Shown here in pieces: positions 1-9,400 of a stretch of DNA of 40,757 nucleotides. Source of the DNA: an uncultured Eubacteriales bacterium (GTDB taxonomy: Bacteria > Bacillota > Clostridia > TANB77 > CAG-508); assembly GCA_949840345.1 (NCBI GenBank), contig CATKWX010000015.1:1-40757 (forward strand). Reading direction: 5' to 3'. The position numbers and the translations under genes were made by a program. The number at the start of each line of letters is the position of its first letter. The stretch's first letter is position 1. The notes under the pieces are model-generated. The model had not been told where the DNA came from and did no database searches. It was given only the letters and a program-made list of their open reading frames with translations.

Positions 1-98
1 GATGATTTGTAAAATACAAAACCACTTAATAAAAGACTTATAACAGCAATACAAATTGATATAATATCTGTGGTAATAATGTATAGTGTGGTTATCAT
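1..98 (-). CDS. Start of small membrane protein gene, cut by window edge
   Basis: The first 32 codons of a gene that leaves the window on the left. ATG at 98 has a strong AGGAGG five bases upstream. The visible peptide starts MITTLYIITTDIISICIAVI and continues with LLLSGFVFYKS, that is, one hydrophobic segment from about residue 12 to 29 followed by a basic residue. This resembles the layout of small holin-like or Fst-like membrane peptides, but with the C terminus missing it could equally be the first helix of a longer membrane protein. It is preceded by the same 42-bp motif that precedes the protease operon. Function unknown. Confidence 0.6.
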   Translation of the reverse strand, partial: MITTLYIITTDIISICIAVISLLLSGFVFYKS

Positions 99-179
99 TT
101 TTTCCTCCTAATAATTTGTTATTATTTGCAGTATAATCAGCAAAATTAACAGTTTTTGACAAATATTTCTATTAATTTA

Positions 180-185
180 ATTATA
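180..185 (-). promoter_or_regulatory. Candidate -10 for the left-edge gene
   Basis: TATAAT on the minus strand, about 80 bases upstream of the ATG at 98. No good -35 is visible at 17 bases. A second possible -10, TATACT, lies at 130-135. The 42-bp repeat (213-254) lies just upstream. Confidence 0.4.
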
Positions 186-212
186 CATTGAAATACAGTT
201 GAAAAACCACAC

Positions 213-254
213 AAATCGACCGACAGATTTTGACACATTCTGCATAAGAAAAAA
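213..254. repeat. 42-bp direct repeat, copy 1
   Basis: Identical over all 42 bases to 3653-3694. On the minus strand it begins in the T-run of the radical SAM operon terminator, then reads CTTATGCAGAATG, then TGTCAAAATCTGTCGG, then TCGATTT. The core (214-235) is shared with a third, diverged copy at 13915-13936. The two exact copies bracket the protease/lipoprotein/radical SAM operon. This could be a cassette boundary, an element end, or a regulator site. Confidence 0.9.
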
Positions 255-275
255 CTTGCCAATAAATTAGCAAGT
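248..275 (-). terminator. Rho-independent terminator of the radical SAM operon
   Basis: Minus-strand hairpin with stem ACTTGCTAA / TTGGCAAGT (one G-U wobble), loop of four bases, then a run of six T. It lies about 50 bases after the stop of the radical SAM gene. Confidence 0.85.
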
Positions 276-326
276 CTTGTAAAAGAATTCCACTTTAAAA
301 CTGACAAATTCTAAAGATTACTTCAT

Positions 327-1667
327 TTAATTGCTGGTGGAATAAAAAATTTTTTTACATTCAGCAAAAGATTTTTGGGGGTTTGTATTCAAAATAGTTT
401 TAAATTTTAAGTTTTCTTTATTTCGTGACATTTTCATATTACAAAAATCGTAAACCTTTTTAAATACTTCTTCATTTAGCTTTAATTCTTCCCTTAAATA
501 AATTGCTAAAAGAATCAAATGTTTTTTTAGTTCACATAGTACAGTATTATTTGTCACATGATTTTCTTTTTCAACTGCACATTCTCCCCCACATAATTTT
601 TTTAAATTACAATTGAAACAATATGGATTTGTTAATTGCTGCAAGAAAAAGGATTTTCCATCTTCTTTCAAATAATGTTCTAAATTATCAAATTTATATT
701 TATCATATATACTTAAAGGAACACAGTGAGAGATTATCCCATCTTGAGTTAAATAAATCCGTCCTAATCCGGCATCGCATCGATTATAAGCAACATAATT
801 CAAAAAAACTCTATTAATAAATTTACCAAAATAATCATCTCCGTTTAATATAGCCAATAGGATTTTCAAATCACCATTTAGTGCTTTTTCTACTAAAATT
901 TGAGTTAAACGCTCATATTCTTTTTTCCAAAAATTTATATCATCAAAAGTAAATAAAGATGAATTGTCTAATCTTGCGGGTTTAATGCTTATTGTTGGAA
1001 AGTATTGACATAATTCTTCTATGGTTTTTACTAGATTAAATCGTTGTTTCCCAATAGTTACTGCACATCCAAGAAATGTTTTATCTTCTATTTCTAAAAT
1101 ATTTTTTATTATAATGTCATAACTTGACTTTCCATTTTTTAAAGGCCTATTTTTATCATGAACCCCTTTAGGTCCATCTAAACTTATACCAAACAAAACT
1201 CCTTTACTTTTTAATAGAGTTGAAACTTTTTTTGTCAAAAGAATACCGTTTGTAACAAATGTGATCAAAACTTCTTTTCTTAGTTTTTCAGACATTTCAT
1301 CAGCATATTGTACGGCATCTAAAATAAAAGGTAAATTTAAAAGAGGTTCTCTTTCTCCACTTAAATCAATATAAAAACGATTTTTATTTAGATTCTGATT
1401 TATAATAAAATTTAAATAAGGAATAAAGTTTTCAAACTCTATTAATTTTTTATCTTTTAATTTAGAAAAACAATACTTACATTCTAAATTGCATTGGGTA
1501 GAAGACTGCAGACAGATGGTCAATGATGGATAGGTGTTATCGGATACTACGGGAACACCATCATTTGAAAAATGATCAATATATTCTATATATTGGTTAT
1601 TATAAGAGGCTTGTCCGTTAGTTAAAGAATAATATATTTTCTTATTTAATATTTCAAATGTTATCAT
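327..1667 (-). CDS. Radical SAM/SPASM domain enzyme
   Basis: A 446-residue radical SAM enzyme. The [4Fe-4S]-SAM motif CNLECKYC has cysteines at 59, 63 and 66, followed by SGEREPLL (the GGEP-type motif, about residue 103) and the TNG and SLDGP signatures typical of this fold. The C-terminal SPASM region carries cysteines at 297, 315, 350, 353, 359, 363 and 378 (including CFNC, LCGGEC), enough for two auxiliary clusters. By family such enzymes modify peptides or proteins (sulfatase and quinohemoprotein maturases, RiPP enzymes). The ATG overlaps the lipoprotein stop by four bases (ATGA), so the genes are translationally coupled. There is no sulfatase next to it and no convincing precursor peptide. 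The neighbouring protease, with a cysteine-rich tail, is the obvious candidate substrate; that is inference. Confidence 0.9.
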   Translation of the reverse strand: MITFEILNKKIYYSLTNGQASYNNQYIEYIDHFSNDGVPVVSDNTYPSLTICLQSSTQCNLECKYCFSKLKDKKLIEFENFIPYLNFIINQNLNKNRFYIDLSGEREPLLNLPFILDAVQYADEMSEKLRKEVLITFVTNGILLTKKVSTLLKSKGVLFGISLDGPKGVHDKNRPLKNGKSSYDIIIKNILEIEDKTFLGCAVTIGKQRFNLVKTIEELCQYFPTISIKPARLDNSSLFTFDDINFWKKEYERLTQILVEKALNGDLKILLAILNGDDYFGKFINRVFLNYVAYNRCDAGLGRIYLTQDGIISHCVPLSIYDKYKFDNLEHYLKEDGKSFFLQQLTNPYCFNCNLKKLCGGECAVEKENHVTNNTVLCELKKHLILLAIYLREELKLNEEVFKKVYDFCNMKMSRNKENLKFKTILNTNPQKSFAECKKIFYSTSN

Positions 1668-2161
1668 ACCATATCAAAATAATATGAAACTGTTTCTTTT
1701 ACATTTGAAGCAGAATCAATCAAATTACAATCAATTTTAACTTTAACATTTTTCGCTTCTTCTTTATTTTTATTTCTTGTTGGTTTTAAGATAAACAAAA
1801 ACTCTTTCATTTCAGAAGTTTCAATTACCGCAGATTTTTCTGCAGTTCCAATTTGAATAAAGGATCCTTTCTCTTCAAAAAGACAATTTTTCCATGTGAT
1901 TAGCATATTTTCATAAACTAACCACTGTCCCTTACTTAAATCTCCCATAGAATTTACATCTATTTTTTTAACGGTAAAATAAGTATCTTTAGTAATTGTA
2001 AGTCCATATTTATCTTCTTTGGCATTTGTCTGAGCAAAAATATATTGGCCTTCTTTTAATTCTATAAATTGATCTTTTGAACAAGAAACTGTAACCATTA
2101 GTAAAAAGATTCCTAAAATCAAAATTAAATATGGTTTTAACAAGTTAAAAATACGCCGCAT
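1664..2161 (-). CDS. Small predicted lipoprotein
   Basis: A protein of about 165 residues with a signal peptide and lipobox: a basic start (MRRIF), a hydrophobic core (LILILGIFLLMVTV), then SC with the lipidated cysteine followed by SKD. The mature domain of about 135 residues is rich in beta-type sequence and has no family I recognise. An upstream in-frame start at 2176 exists, but GGGAGAG lies eight bases before the ATG at 2161 and the peptide MRRIFNLLKPY is a normal signal-peptide start, so I use 2161. It overlaps the end of the protease gene by 25 bases and the radical SAM gene by four, so all three are co-translated. It probably works at the outer face of the membrane with the secreted protease; an inhibitor or chaperone role is only a guess. 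Confidence 0.75.
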   Translation of the reverse strand: MRRIFNLLKPYLILILGIFLLMVTVSCSKDQFIELKEGQYIFAQTNAKEDKYGLTITKDTYFTVKKIDVNSMGDLSKGQWLVYENMLITWKNCLFEEKGSFIQIGTAEKSAVIETSEMKEFLFILKPTRNKNKEEAKNVKVKIDCNLIDSASNVKETVSYYFDMV

Positions 2162-3462
2162 CCACATCTCTCCCATCCTAATGAATTAATAAAATATGTT
2201 TTATGTTCATGATAGCTATTATTATATAAAGCATAAACTCCGCCTTCATTAAACAATCCAAGTTTATTAATAATTACTTGAGTGTCCCCTCTCCATCCCC
2301 AGTGACACAACAACTTGCCATTATCAAAAACTCCATACACAACAACAGCATGATTATAATCGGATGAAGAAAATAAATTAAACTTTCCAAAATATATTGC
2401 TGGAAATCCATCTTTGATCGGATCTTCAATTGTACTGAACATAGAATAATAAACATAATGGCTATAGGATTTATTCTTTCCCTCCATAAAGTCATCAACT
2501 GCTTTCTTCATATCTCCTAGGACAGATCCACCAATGGAATTTCCCCAAACTTGATTTGGAAAATCATTAGATATTGTCGGTACACTTTTTCCATACTCTC
2601 CACGAGATGGTGTTATAAACCGTCGAGATTCAGAAGAAGAGAAATAACCTGCACTTCTAAACACTTCATGATAAGTTAAAATCATGCTTAAAGCAGTATA
2701 ACCACAAATGTCTGTAGAATTTCGAGGAAATCCATCATTGTTATATTTAAAATACCACGAATATGGAACTTCAATTTCAGCTTTTACAATACTAGAATTG
2801 AAATCAACATTGCCAGTGCCTTCTCCAGATCCACCACTTTTTGATTTTCTTTTATTATTTAGACTTGTTAAATCATGCCCTATCGTATTATCTGACATAA
2901 ATTGTATATTATCTTGTTTTATTTCTTTTTTCAATAAAGAAATTGTGTTTTTTGAAAATTCTTTAAGTTTCGTAATTTCGGTTTGTTGAATATTTTTTTG
3001 ATTTTGTAAATCTTGAAAATTTCCTGTTACATAATTTTTGTCATAATATCCACCCATAAAAACGTATTTTTGACTATTTGTTGTTAAATTACAATTTTTA
3101 TATGGTGATTCAGCAAAAGGGGATAGTTCAGTAAAATCTCCGCTATCTACACAATAAATACCATATCCGATTGGATTAAATTCTACCAATACAAATAAAT
3201 TATCATCAAAATCCTTAAGAACTCCACTTCTACTAATGGAGTAAGAAGAGTTTTGAGTATATTTCATGACTTCATTTAACATAATTAATTCCACGTTTGC
3301 CAATTCTTTTTGACTTAAAGATGACTTTGAATTTAATTTAGATGGGATAATACTAGGAACATTTTGAAGGGGTATTTTTTTAAAAACATTAGAATCTGCT
3401 GGTTTTATTCCACTAGTTAAAGAAGAGGAAACTAAACCCAATAAAATTAAATAATCAATCAT
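2137..3462 (-). CDS. Secreted papain-fold cysteine protease, streptopain/C39-like
   Basis: A 441-residue protein. Residues 1-18 form a short hydrophobic leader lacking the usual lysines. Residues 20-203 look like a propeptide. A Gly/Ser-rich linker (about 204-217, SKSGGSGEGTG) leads to a catalytic domain. The candidate nucleophile is Cys253 in DICGYTALSM. The candidate histidine is His371 in YNHAVVVYG. The third motif, CHWGWRGD (386-393), matches the conserved NWGWGG-type site with His at the usual Asn position. The last nine residues contain three cysteines (CGCGVFLTC), which is unusual for an exported protease. The start has AAAGGAAAG upstream. It leads an operon with the lipoprotein and the radical SAM enzyme. 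Family assignment (C10/C39-like) rests on motifs only; export is likely but the signal is weak. Confidence 0.75.
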   Translation of the reverse strand: MIDYLILLGLVSSSLTSGIKPADSNVFKKIPLQNVPSIIPSKLNSKSSLSQKELANVELIMLNEVMKYTQNSSYSISRSGVLKDFDDNLFVLVEFNPIGYGIYCVDSGDFTELSPFAESPYKNCNLTTNSQKYVFMGGYYDKNYVTGNFQDLQNQKNIQQTEITKLKEFSKNTISLLKKEIKQDNIQFMSDNTIGHDLTSLNNKRKSKSGGSGEGTGNVDFNSSIVKAEIEVPYSWYFKYNNDGFPRNSTDICGYTALSMILTYHEVFRSAGYFSSSESRRFITPSRGEYGKSVPTISNDFPNQVWGNSIGGSVLGDMKKAVDDFMEGKNKSYSHYVYYSMFSTIEDPIKDGFPAIYFGKFNLFSSSDYNHAVVVYGVFDNGKLLCHWGWRGDTQVIINKLGLFNEGGVYALYNNSYHEHKTYFINSLGWERCGCGVFLTC

Positions 3463-3600
3463 AAAAACTTTCCTTTCTTTTATTTTGTAATCTTACTTGT
3501 AAAACAAAAAGCAAAAAATATTGTCACTCCTCCTTTCCTTTTTAATTTTTTATATTTTTAAAATTTAAATTTTTTTATAAATCGATATCTTACCAATTTC

Positions 3601-3606
3601 ATTATA
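3601..3606 (-). promoter_or_regulatory. Candidate -10 of the protease operon
   Basis: TATAAT on the minus strand with a poor -35 (TTTATT at 17 bases). It lies about 47 bases downstream of the motif at 3654-3675 and about 140 bases before the ATG. A weak -35 with a conserved upstream motif would fit activator-dependent transcription. Confidence 0.5.
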
Positions 3607-3652
3607 TAAGATTTAATTTTACAAATAAAGTATCCAAACATATTTTTTAAAT

Positions 3653-3694
3653 AAATCGACCGACAGATTTTGACACATTCTGCATAAGAAAAAA
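3653..3694. repeat. 42-bp direct repeat, copy 2
   Basis: Exact match to 213-254, beginning inside the T-run of the galE terminator on the minus strand. The core TGTCAAAATCTGTCGG plus TCGATT has two TGTC blocks ten bases apart, one helical turn. It lies upstream of the protease operon promoter. Confidence 0.9.
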
Positions 3695-3724
3695 GCCATT
3701 AGGTTTTTACTCCTAATAGCTTTT
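3685..3724 (-). terminator. Rho-independent terminator of galE
   Basis: Stem AAAAGCTATTAGG / CCTAATGGCTTTT on the minus strand (one G-U wobble), then a T-run. It starts a few bases after the galE stop. Confidence 0.85.
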
Positions 3725-3730
3725 ATATGC

Positions 3731-4744
3731 TTAATCCTTATATCCTCGGGGATTTTGACTCTGCCATTTCCATAAAGAACTGCACATTTCTTCTATTCCC
3801 AGTTCAGCTTTCCATCCCAATTCCTTATATGCCTTTGATGCATCCGCATAGCATGCAGCAATATCTCCATCTCTTCTTGGTTTTATAGCAAAAGGCAAAT
3901 TCTTTCCGCACGCTTTTTCAAAAGCATGAATCATGTCTAATACACTATATCCAATTCCTGTTCCTAAATTATATGTATAAACCCCTGGCTTATTTACTTT
4001 TGCAATTGCTGCCACATGACCTTTAGCTAAATCAACCACATGAATATAATCACGTACTCCTGTTCCATCTTCCGTATCATAATCATTACCAAACACACCA
4101 ATTTCTTTTAACTCGCCAGTAGCTACTTTTGCAATATAAGGCGTTAAGTTATTTGGAATTCCTTGTGGATCTTCACCAATTAAACCACTTTCATGGGCAC
4201 CAACAGGATTAAAATAACGCAATAATATGATTGTCCATTCATCATCAGATTTATAAACATCTTTTAACATAATCTCTTGAAAATATTTAGAGGTTCCATA
4301 AGGATTGGTCGTTCCCCCAACCTTACAATACTCATCTAAAGGTAACCGTTCTGGTGAACCATAAACCGTTGCTGAAGAAGAAAATACAAGTTTTTTTACT
4401 CCATGTCTTCGCATGACATTTAATAAAACCAATGTTCCATATAAATTATTATCATAATACTCAATTGGTTTAGCACAAGATTCTCCTACTGCTTTTAACC
4501 CTGCGAAATGAATGACTGCCTCTATTTTATGGCATTGAAAAATTCTTTCTAAAAGAGCTTCATCTCGAATATCTCCTTCATAAAAATCAATTTTTTTATT
4601 TGTAATTTTTTGAACACGCTCTAAACTTTTTGAAGATGAATTCATCAAATTATCTACAACAACTACTTCATACCCACTATTTAGTAGTTCCACACATGTA
4701 TGAGAACCGATATATCCAGCTCCACCTGTTATTAAAATTTTCAT
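3731..4744 (-). CDS. galE: UDP-glucose 4-epimerase
   Basis: A 337-residue extended SDR, full length for GalE, interconverting UDP-glucose and UDP-galactose (some members also the N-acetyl forms) in the cytoplasm. The N-terminal NAD-binding loop is [10 protein letters not shown] (residues 6-15), followed by [11 protein letters not shown], the serine motif SSSATVYG, and the catalytic Tyr/Lys pair in [20 protein letters not shown] and the RYFNPVGAH substrate segment are typical. It is transcribed alone from its own consensus promoter and closed by its own terminator, though it probably supplies UDP-Gal for the polysaccharide locus further upstream. It is separated from that locus by the ATPase gene and the defence-like operon, which suggests these were inserted later. 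Confidence 0.95.
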   Translation of the reverse strand: MKILITGGAGYIGSHTCVELLNSGYEVVVVDNLMNSSSKSLERVQKITNKKIDFYEGDIRDEALLERIFQCHKIEAVIHFAGLKAVGESCAKPIEYYDNNLYGTLVLLNVMRRHGVKKLVFSSSATVYGSPERLPLDEYCKVGGTTNPYGTSKYFQEIMLKDVYKSDDEWTIILLRYFNPVGAHESGLIGEDPQGIPNNLTPYIAKVATGELKEIGVFGNDYDTEDGTGVRDYIHVVDLAKGHVAAIAKVNKPGVYTYNLGTGIGYSVLDMIHAFEKACGKNLPFAIKPRRDGDIAACYADASKAYKELGWKAELGIEEMCSSLWKWQSQNPRGYKD

Positions 4745-4770
4745 TCTACTCCTCCTAGCTTAATATAAAT

Positions 4771-4799
4771 ATTATAACAATTTATACTTAGCTTGTCAA
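4771..4799 (-). promoter_or_regulatory. Consensus sigma-A promoter of galE
   Basis: Perfect TTGACA (4794-4799) and TATAAT (4771-4776) with a 17-base spacer. The ATG follows about 27 bases downstream with AGGAGGAG as ribosome binding site. Likely strong and constitutive. Confidence 0.92.
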
Positions 4800-4916
4800 A
4801 AAATATAAATAATTATTCTAACTATCACTTAATTTCCAATCATTATCTACTCTTTTAATAATACAAATGTTAAATTCAGATTTTTTTGAGCTGAACTATT
4901 AATATAATATAATTTT

Positions 4917-5534
4917 TTATTTTATTAATGATACTATACCAAAAATTATAGTTAAAAAAATACCAATTATAGTAAGGATAGTTGCTAATCTCGTTTTTCT
5001 TTGTTCCTTTCCTATTAGATTCTCTTTCAAAAGTAATTCAGAAGATAATTCTTTTAAATTATTTTTTCCTATCTTAGAATTATTAGTATCGAAAGCCAAA
5101 CTTATATTCTTCAATAAAGATGCTTCTTTGCTTGACAAAAGAGAAAAAGGATCCTCTTTATTAATTCTATTTAAAATCTCCAATATAAATTTACGCAATT
5201 CATTTATTTCTTCAATTGTCGTTTTTTTGGGAATTTTCAATTTATAAAATGTCTTAGAATCTATACAATAAATACAATAATTTAGCAACTCTATTAATTT
5301 ATAATTACATAAACAACTTATATCTATTGTTAATTGATTATAATTAATTTTCAATACTTCAATAGATTGATCTATATCCATTTTAGTTAAATAAATTGTA
5401 TTTAGAATATTATAAAATTTTTCATATGTTTTCTTTTTTTTGCTATTATTAAATAAAAAATAGAAAACAAAAATAAAATAAGCAATATAAAAAACAACAA
5501 ACATAATCATAACCAAAATCAATTGCCAAGCCAT
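4917..5534 (-). CDS. Unknown protein with N- and C-terminal membrane helices
   Basis: A 205-residue protein with a membrane helix at about 5-28 (LILVMIMFVVFYIAYFIFVF), a central predominantly helical soluble region of about 150 residues that begins with a lysine run (NNSKKKK), and a second helix at about 183-203 (ILTIIGIFLTIIFGIVSLI). No family is recognised. It is the last gene of the four-gene defence-like operon, ten bases after the 300-residue membrane protein and with its own AGGAGTG. In such operons a small two-helix protein is often the membrane-acting effector; here that is inference from position and topology only. No clear terminator follows: only a weak TTCAG/CTGAA hairpin is present, so read-through into galE is possible. 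Confidence 0.7.
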   Translation of the reverse strand: MAWQLILVMIMFVVFYIAYFIFVFYFLFNNSKKKKTYEKFYNILNTIYLTKMDIDQSIEVLKINYNQLTIDISCLCNYKLIELLNYCIYCIDSKTFYKLKIPKKTTIEEINELRKFILEILNRINKEDPFSLLSSKEASLLKNISLAFDTNNSKIGKNNLKELSSELLLKENLIGKEQRKTRLATILTIIGIFLTIIFGIVSLIK

Positions 5535-5544
5535 AATAACACTC

Positions 5545-6447
5545 CTATAAACTATTTTCTTTTAAATTTATATCATCATATGTATTCCATAAATAATCAA
5601 AATGACATTCCAAATCGACAATCGTATTTCTTACCTTATTATTTCTTCTAGTAGTATAGTTTTCTTTTTCTAACTCACCATTTTTATTTTTTATACTATC
5701 AGATAGTATTTCAACATAATTTTCACGATCTTCATCTCTAAATTCGCCTTTAAACATAATAGTGTTTCTTGGTGAACATACAGGAATGATGGAGTTATAC
5801 CAGCCTTTAATCACTTTCTCTTCTTCTTTAAAATATCCTAAATAAAATGGAACCCTATATTCTGTATTATATTGTCTTACTGATATTTTTCCATAAGTAG
5901 AAAGTTCTTGAATTTTATTTAACACGAATTTAATCTCTTCAGATTGCCTATTCTCCCGTTCTGCCTCTTTGGAATCTAACGCATCCAATTGATTTGTAAT
6001 TTCTTGAACAAAATCGCTATCTTCTTTCGCAATCAATAGCCTTATTTCACATCCTCGTTTTAATGCATTAATGATTTTGTTTTCATTCTTTAAAATAAAA
6101 TTTTTACCACAAACTACCATTATTTTTATTAAATAAGCATTTGAAAATAAATTAGAATTTTCTGAATAAGTTAATATTCCGTTTCGATTTACTCCTGTAA
6201 TTCCTTGTGACTCTAAATCCAAGGCCTGTCTTGTGATTTTTGAATTCTTTTTTAATTCTCCACTAATAAACCAAGCAATTAATAAAGTTTGAAATAATGC
6301 TAAAATAACTTTAATAACTTCAGTTGTTAAAAATCTTACATCTTTAAAAATATTTAGGGTCCATTCTAAAATCAATAAAATAATTGAAGTTAATACTCCT
6401 GCAATTAATAAAACTAAATAAATGTTTATTCTACTTTTTTTCTTCAT
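5545..6447 (-). CDS. 2-TM protein with PLD-like cytosolic domain
   Basis: A 300-residue protein. Two membrane helices at about 8-30 and 42-62 precede a cytosolic domain of about 230 residues. Residues 106-140 (IKIMVVCGKNFILKNEN, then ALKRGCEIRLLIA) match the strand-loop-helix-strand pattern of phospholipase-D-like domains, and a second half with TEYRVPFYLGYF (about 195-206) and IMFKGEF follows. No HxK(x4)D catalytic motif is present, so it is probably a binding or sensing version, not a nuclease. The start (AAGGTGAT, ATG at 6447) overlaps the end of the giant gene by 17 bases. In this operon it could sense a nucleotide or membrane signal, or act as the membrane effector. The PLD-like assignment is moderate and needs structure prediction. 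Confidence 0.7.
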   Translation of the reverse strand: MKKKSRINIYLVLLIAGVLTSIILLILEWTLNIFKDVRFLTTEVIKVILALFQTLLIAWFISGELKKNSKITRQALDLESQGITGVNRNGILTYSENSNLFSNAYLIKIMVVCGKNFILKNENKIINALKRGCEIRLLIAKEDSDFVQEITNQLDALDSKEAERENRQSEEIKFVLNKIQELSTYGKISVRQYNTEYRVPFYLGYFKEEEKVIKGWYNSIIPVCSPRNTIMFKGEFRDEDRENYVEILSDSIKNKNGELEKENYTTRRNNKVRNTIVDLECHFDYLWNTYDDINLKENSL

Positions 6448-9400
6448 TTTTTATCACCTTATTATCAATTTCAAATTCTTCATTTTTTGCAAACTTTACT
6501 TCATTATATGATATTTCACCTTCCTTAGAATCATAGAATATAGCTCCTTCTATTATTCTTATACCATCTTTCCCTGCATTATCTTGATAAATATGATTAT
6601 GACCTCCCAAAATTAATTTAACATTATTTTTTACCAATACCTGTTTTATTTCATTTAAATTGTTTTGATCATAAATAGAAGCCCAATAATCCTTTGCAAT
6701 CTCAGATAATATTTCTATATTAAAATGAATCGATTCTGAAATAAAATGATTCATTTTAATATACTCTTGATAATCTTTTAAATTTCCTTCATAACCATCC
6801 ATACCCATAATTATATTCTCATTAATTCCTAACATCTCAAGAATTTTTGTTGCTTCCTCAATGGAGGAAAAATAGGAAATATTATTATCTCTTTGCTCCA
6901 ATAATTTTTTATATAAATAATATAAAAACATAAATCCGCTTAAATTAAATTTATCATAATAAGGATATACTTTATGTTTACTATCTATTTCAAATGCCCA
7001 TTGACAAATTTTTTTTGAAAATTTTTTAACTTGAGAAAAATAAATATCTTTTTTACTAGTTGAACTTTCAAAAACGGTATTATTATTTTTACTATTTATA
7101 TTTTCATTCATAATATTATTTATTATTTCCGAACAAATATTTAATATAGAGTTTTTATTTTTTGATTCACTTAATGAGTCAGTCAAATCATAAAGATAAG
7201 CAAGTGGACTTATAATTTTTCCGATTTCGCCACCACCTTTATCTACCAAATAGTCAGCATCGAACATTGGAGTGTGGTGCATTAATGCAATAAGTGTCAG
7301 ATTCTTTCCATTCATTTTATTTTTTTCTTTAAGAAACTCATCTAATTTTTTTAAAATTTCTTTTTTTATACCTACTCTATTTTGGCGATGAGAAGAAGAT
7401 AATGAAGCAGTATTTAATAAAATAAAACCAAAACCAAACTCTTCATAATCATCACAATAAAAACACAAGTCATTTTTTAATACTTTTCTAGTTTTTAAAC
7501 TTTTTTTCATAAAGTAAGAAGCAAAATTTAAATAATATGCAAATTTAATGCTTGCGTTAGCTTCAGATAAAATGCTTGGCGGAACCGTAACCCTTAAATT
7601 TCTTGCGACATTACTAGATATTCCTTCATTCATTGAACTATAATCGTGGTTCCCTGGAACTATCAACACACGATTGTCCCATTCATCCCCATAAACTTGT
7701 GACAGTATAATTTTAAAAGCATCGAAAAATTTGGTATATCGCTCATCTATTTGATTTGCTTGGTCCGCACCATTAATTATATCCCCTGTAATAACTATGA
7801 TATCATATTTTTTATTCTTGCTGGAAATTACCGATTTTAGACCGCTTATTATTTTCTGGTCATCTTTTTCTTGATAGTGTATATCGGTAATATGCAAGAT
7901 TCGTTTCTCTTTTATATCAAAAGGCTTAACTTGTAAAAACTCTTTAGTAGAAATTTTGGCATAGTCTAAAGAAAATATATCAATAAGTCTATTTTTTACA
8001 AATAATACTGATTTTGCTCTATACATTTTTTGAACTTCATCTTGAATTCTTTTAGAATAGTGAGGTTGAGAATTCTTATAATAGTAGAGCATAATTAATA
8101 TAAACTTTTGTTCACCTTCAATTTTTTCAAAAACATTCTGTCTTTTTATACGAATTGGAATTTTCAAAAAGATAATATCAATATTACTATTTTTTATGTT
8201 AATGCTATTATAAGACTCGGTATTTTCTTCATCATATAGTAAGTTTTCAAATGAATCATCATTAGAAATACCATTTTCTTCATAATCTAATATACATTCT
8301 AACAACTCCATTTTTTCATTATTCTCAAATAGAGTATTATCTTTTACCCGCCATAATATCATATCTTCTTTTTGTCGTTTTTCATCACAAAGAGAAAAAG
8401 AAATTGCATCAGCAAAACTTACATTCATCATGAATGTAGCAATAGCACCATAAATATCTCTTAAATCATTAATAACGTGCTTTTCTAAAGCTATTTTTAT
8501 AGACGCGTAATATTTTAATAAAGCAATAATAAATTTTTTTAATTCTTTCAAGTTATTATTTTGATCTAAAATAGGCAAATACTTATAAATATAAGAATAG
8601 AATGCAGAAAATTCATTCTGCAAAGAATCATCGTCATATTTTAAATATTGAAGAATTGCTTTACCATTTTCTTTAAATTTTTGTTGAATATAAACAAAAT
8701 AACTATCATAAATTCCTTTGTCTTCATTAGGAATTTTAAAATCGTTTGGATTGTCCTTTAAAATTGTTTTATTAAGCAAACTATCAATAGAATTAAATAT
8801 AATTGTTGTATTTTCTAATGCTAAAGATTTTAAAATTTCATTTTTTAAACCATTTTCTTTTTGGCTAGAAAATAATTCCAATTTTTTCTCTAATAAGACA
8901 CTTCTACTAATTTCCTCATTATATGTAACCGCCCATTTTGCAATAAATTGATAGGTTAATTTAATTTCACTTTTAAACCCGATTTTATATTTTTTTATTT
9001 CCGCCAAAGAAAATTTCTTAGATTTTAAATAACTTTCAAATTTATCTTCAAACCACGAAACTAATCCCCCTGGGTTAAACAATTTAGAAATTGTTTCATT
9101 CCTAATCACATATGTAGAGTCCAAAAAAGATATATTTTCTAAAATATCAAAATAAAAAATGAAGAGTTGCATAAAATCAGTATCACAATTATAGGTAACA
9201 TCTAAATCTTTTTCTTTTAACACCGATTTGTCGTTCTCACGGCATAAAATAATTTCGCAAAGAAACATAAAATTCTCTTTAGCGTTTTTATCTAAGTTTA
9301 TATTGGAAATTTGTTTATTTAATATTTCTTTTAAAGTTTTTTTAAATGAATTAGCAGGAATTTGCTTATTGGATCTAAATCTTACAACATCTTGTATCAT

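Noticed and set aside
213..254. The 42-bp repeat as a terminal repeat of an insertion sequence
   Set aside because: The copies are direct, not inverted, and no transposase gene or remnant lies between or beside them; kept only as a repeat of unknown origin.
2274..2498. A 74-codon minus-strand frame inside the protease gene
   Set aside because: It overlaps the catalytic domain in another frame and lacks a start signal.
4803..4916. Terminator of the defence-like operon
   Set aside because: Only a weak five-base-pair TTCAG/CTGAA hairpin without a proper T-run; not strong enough to call.
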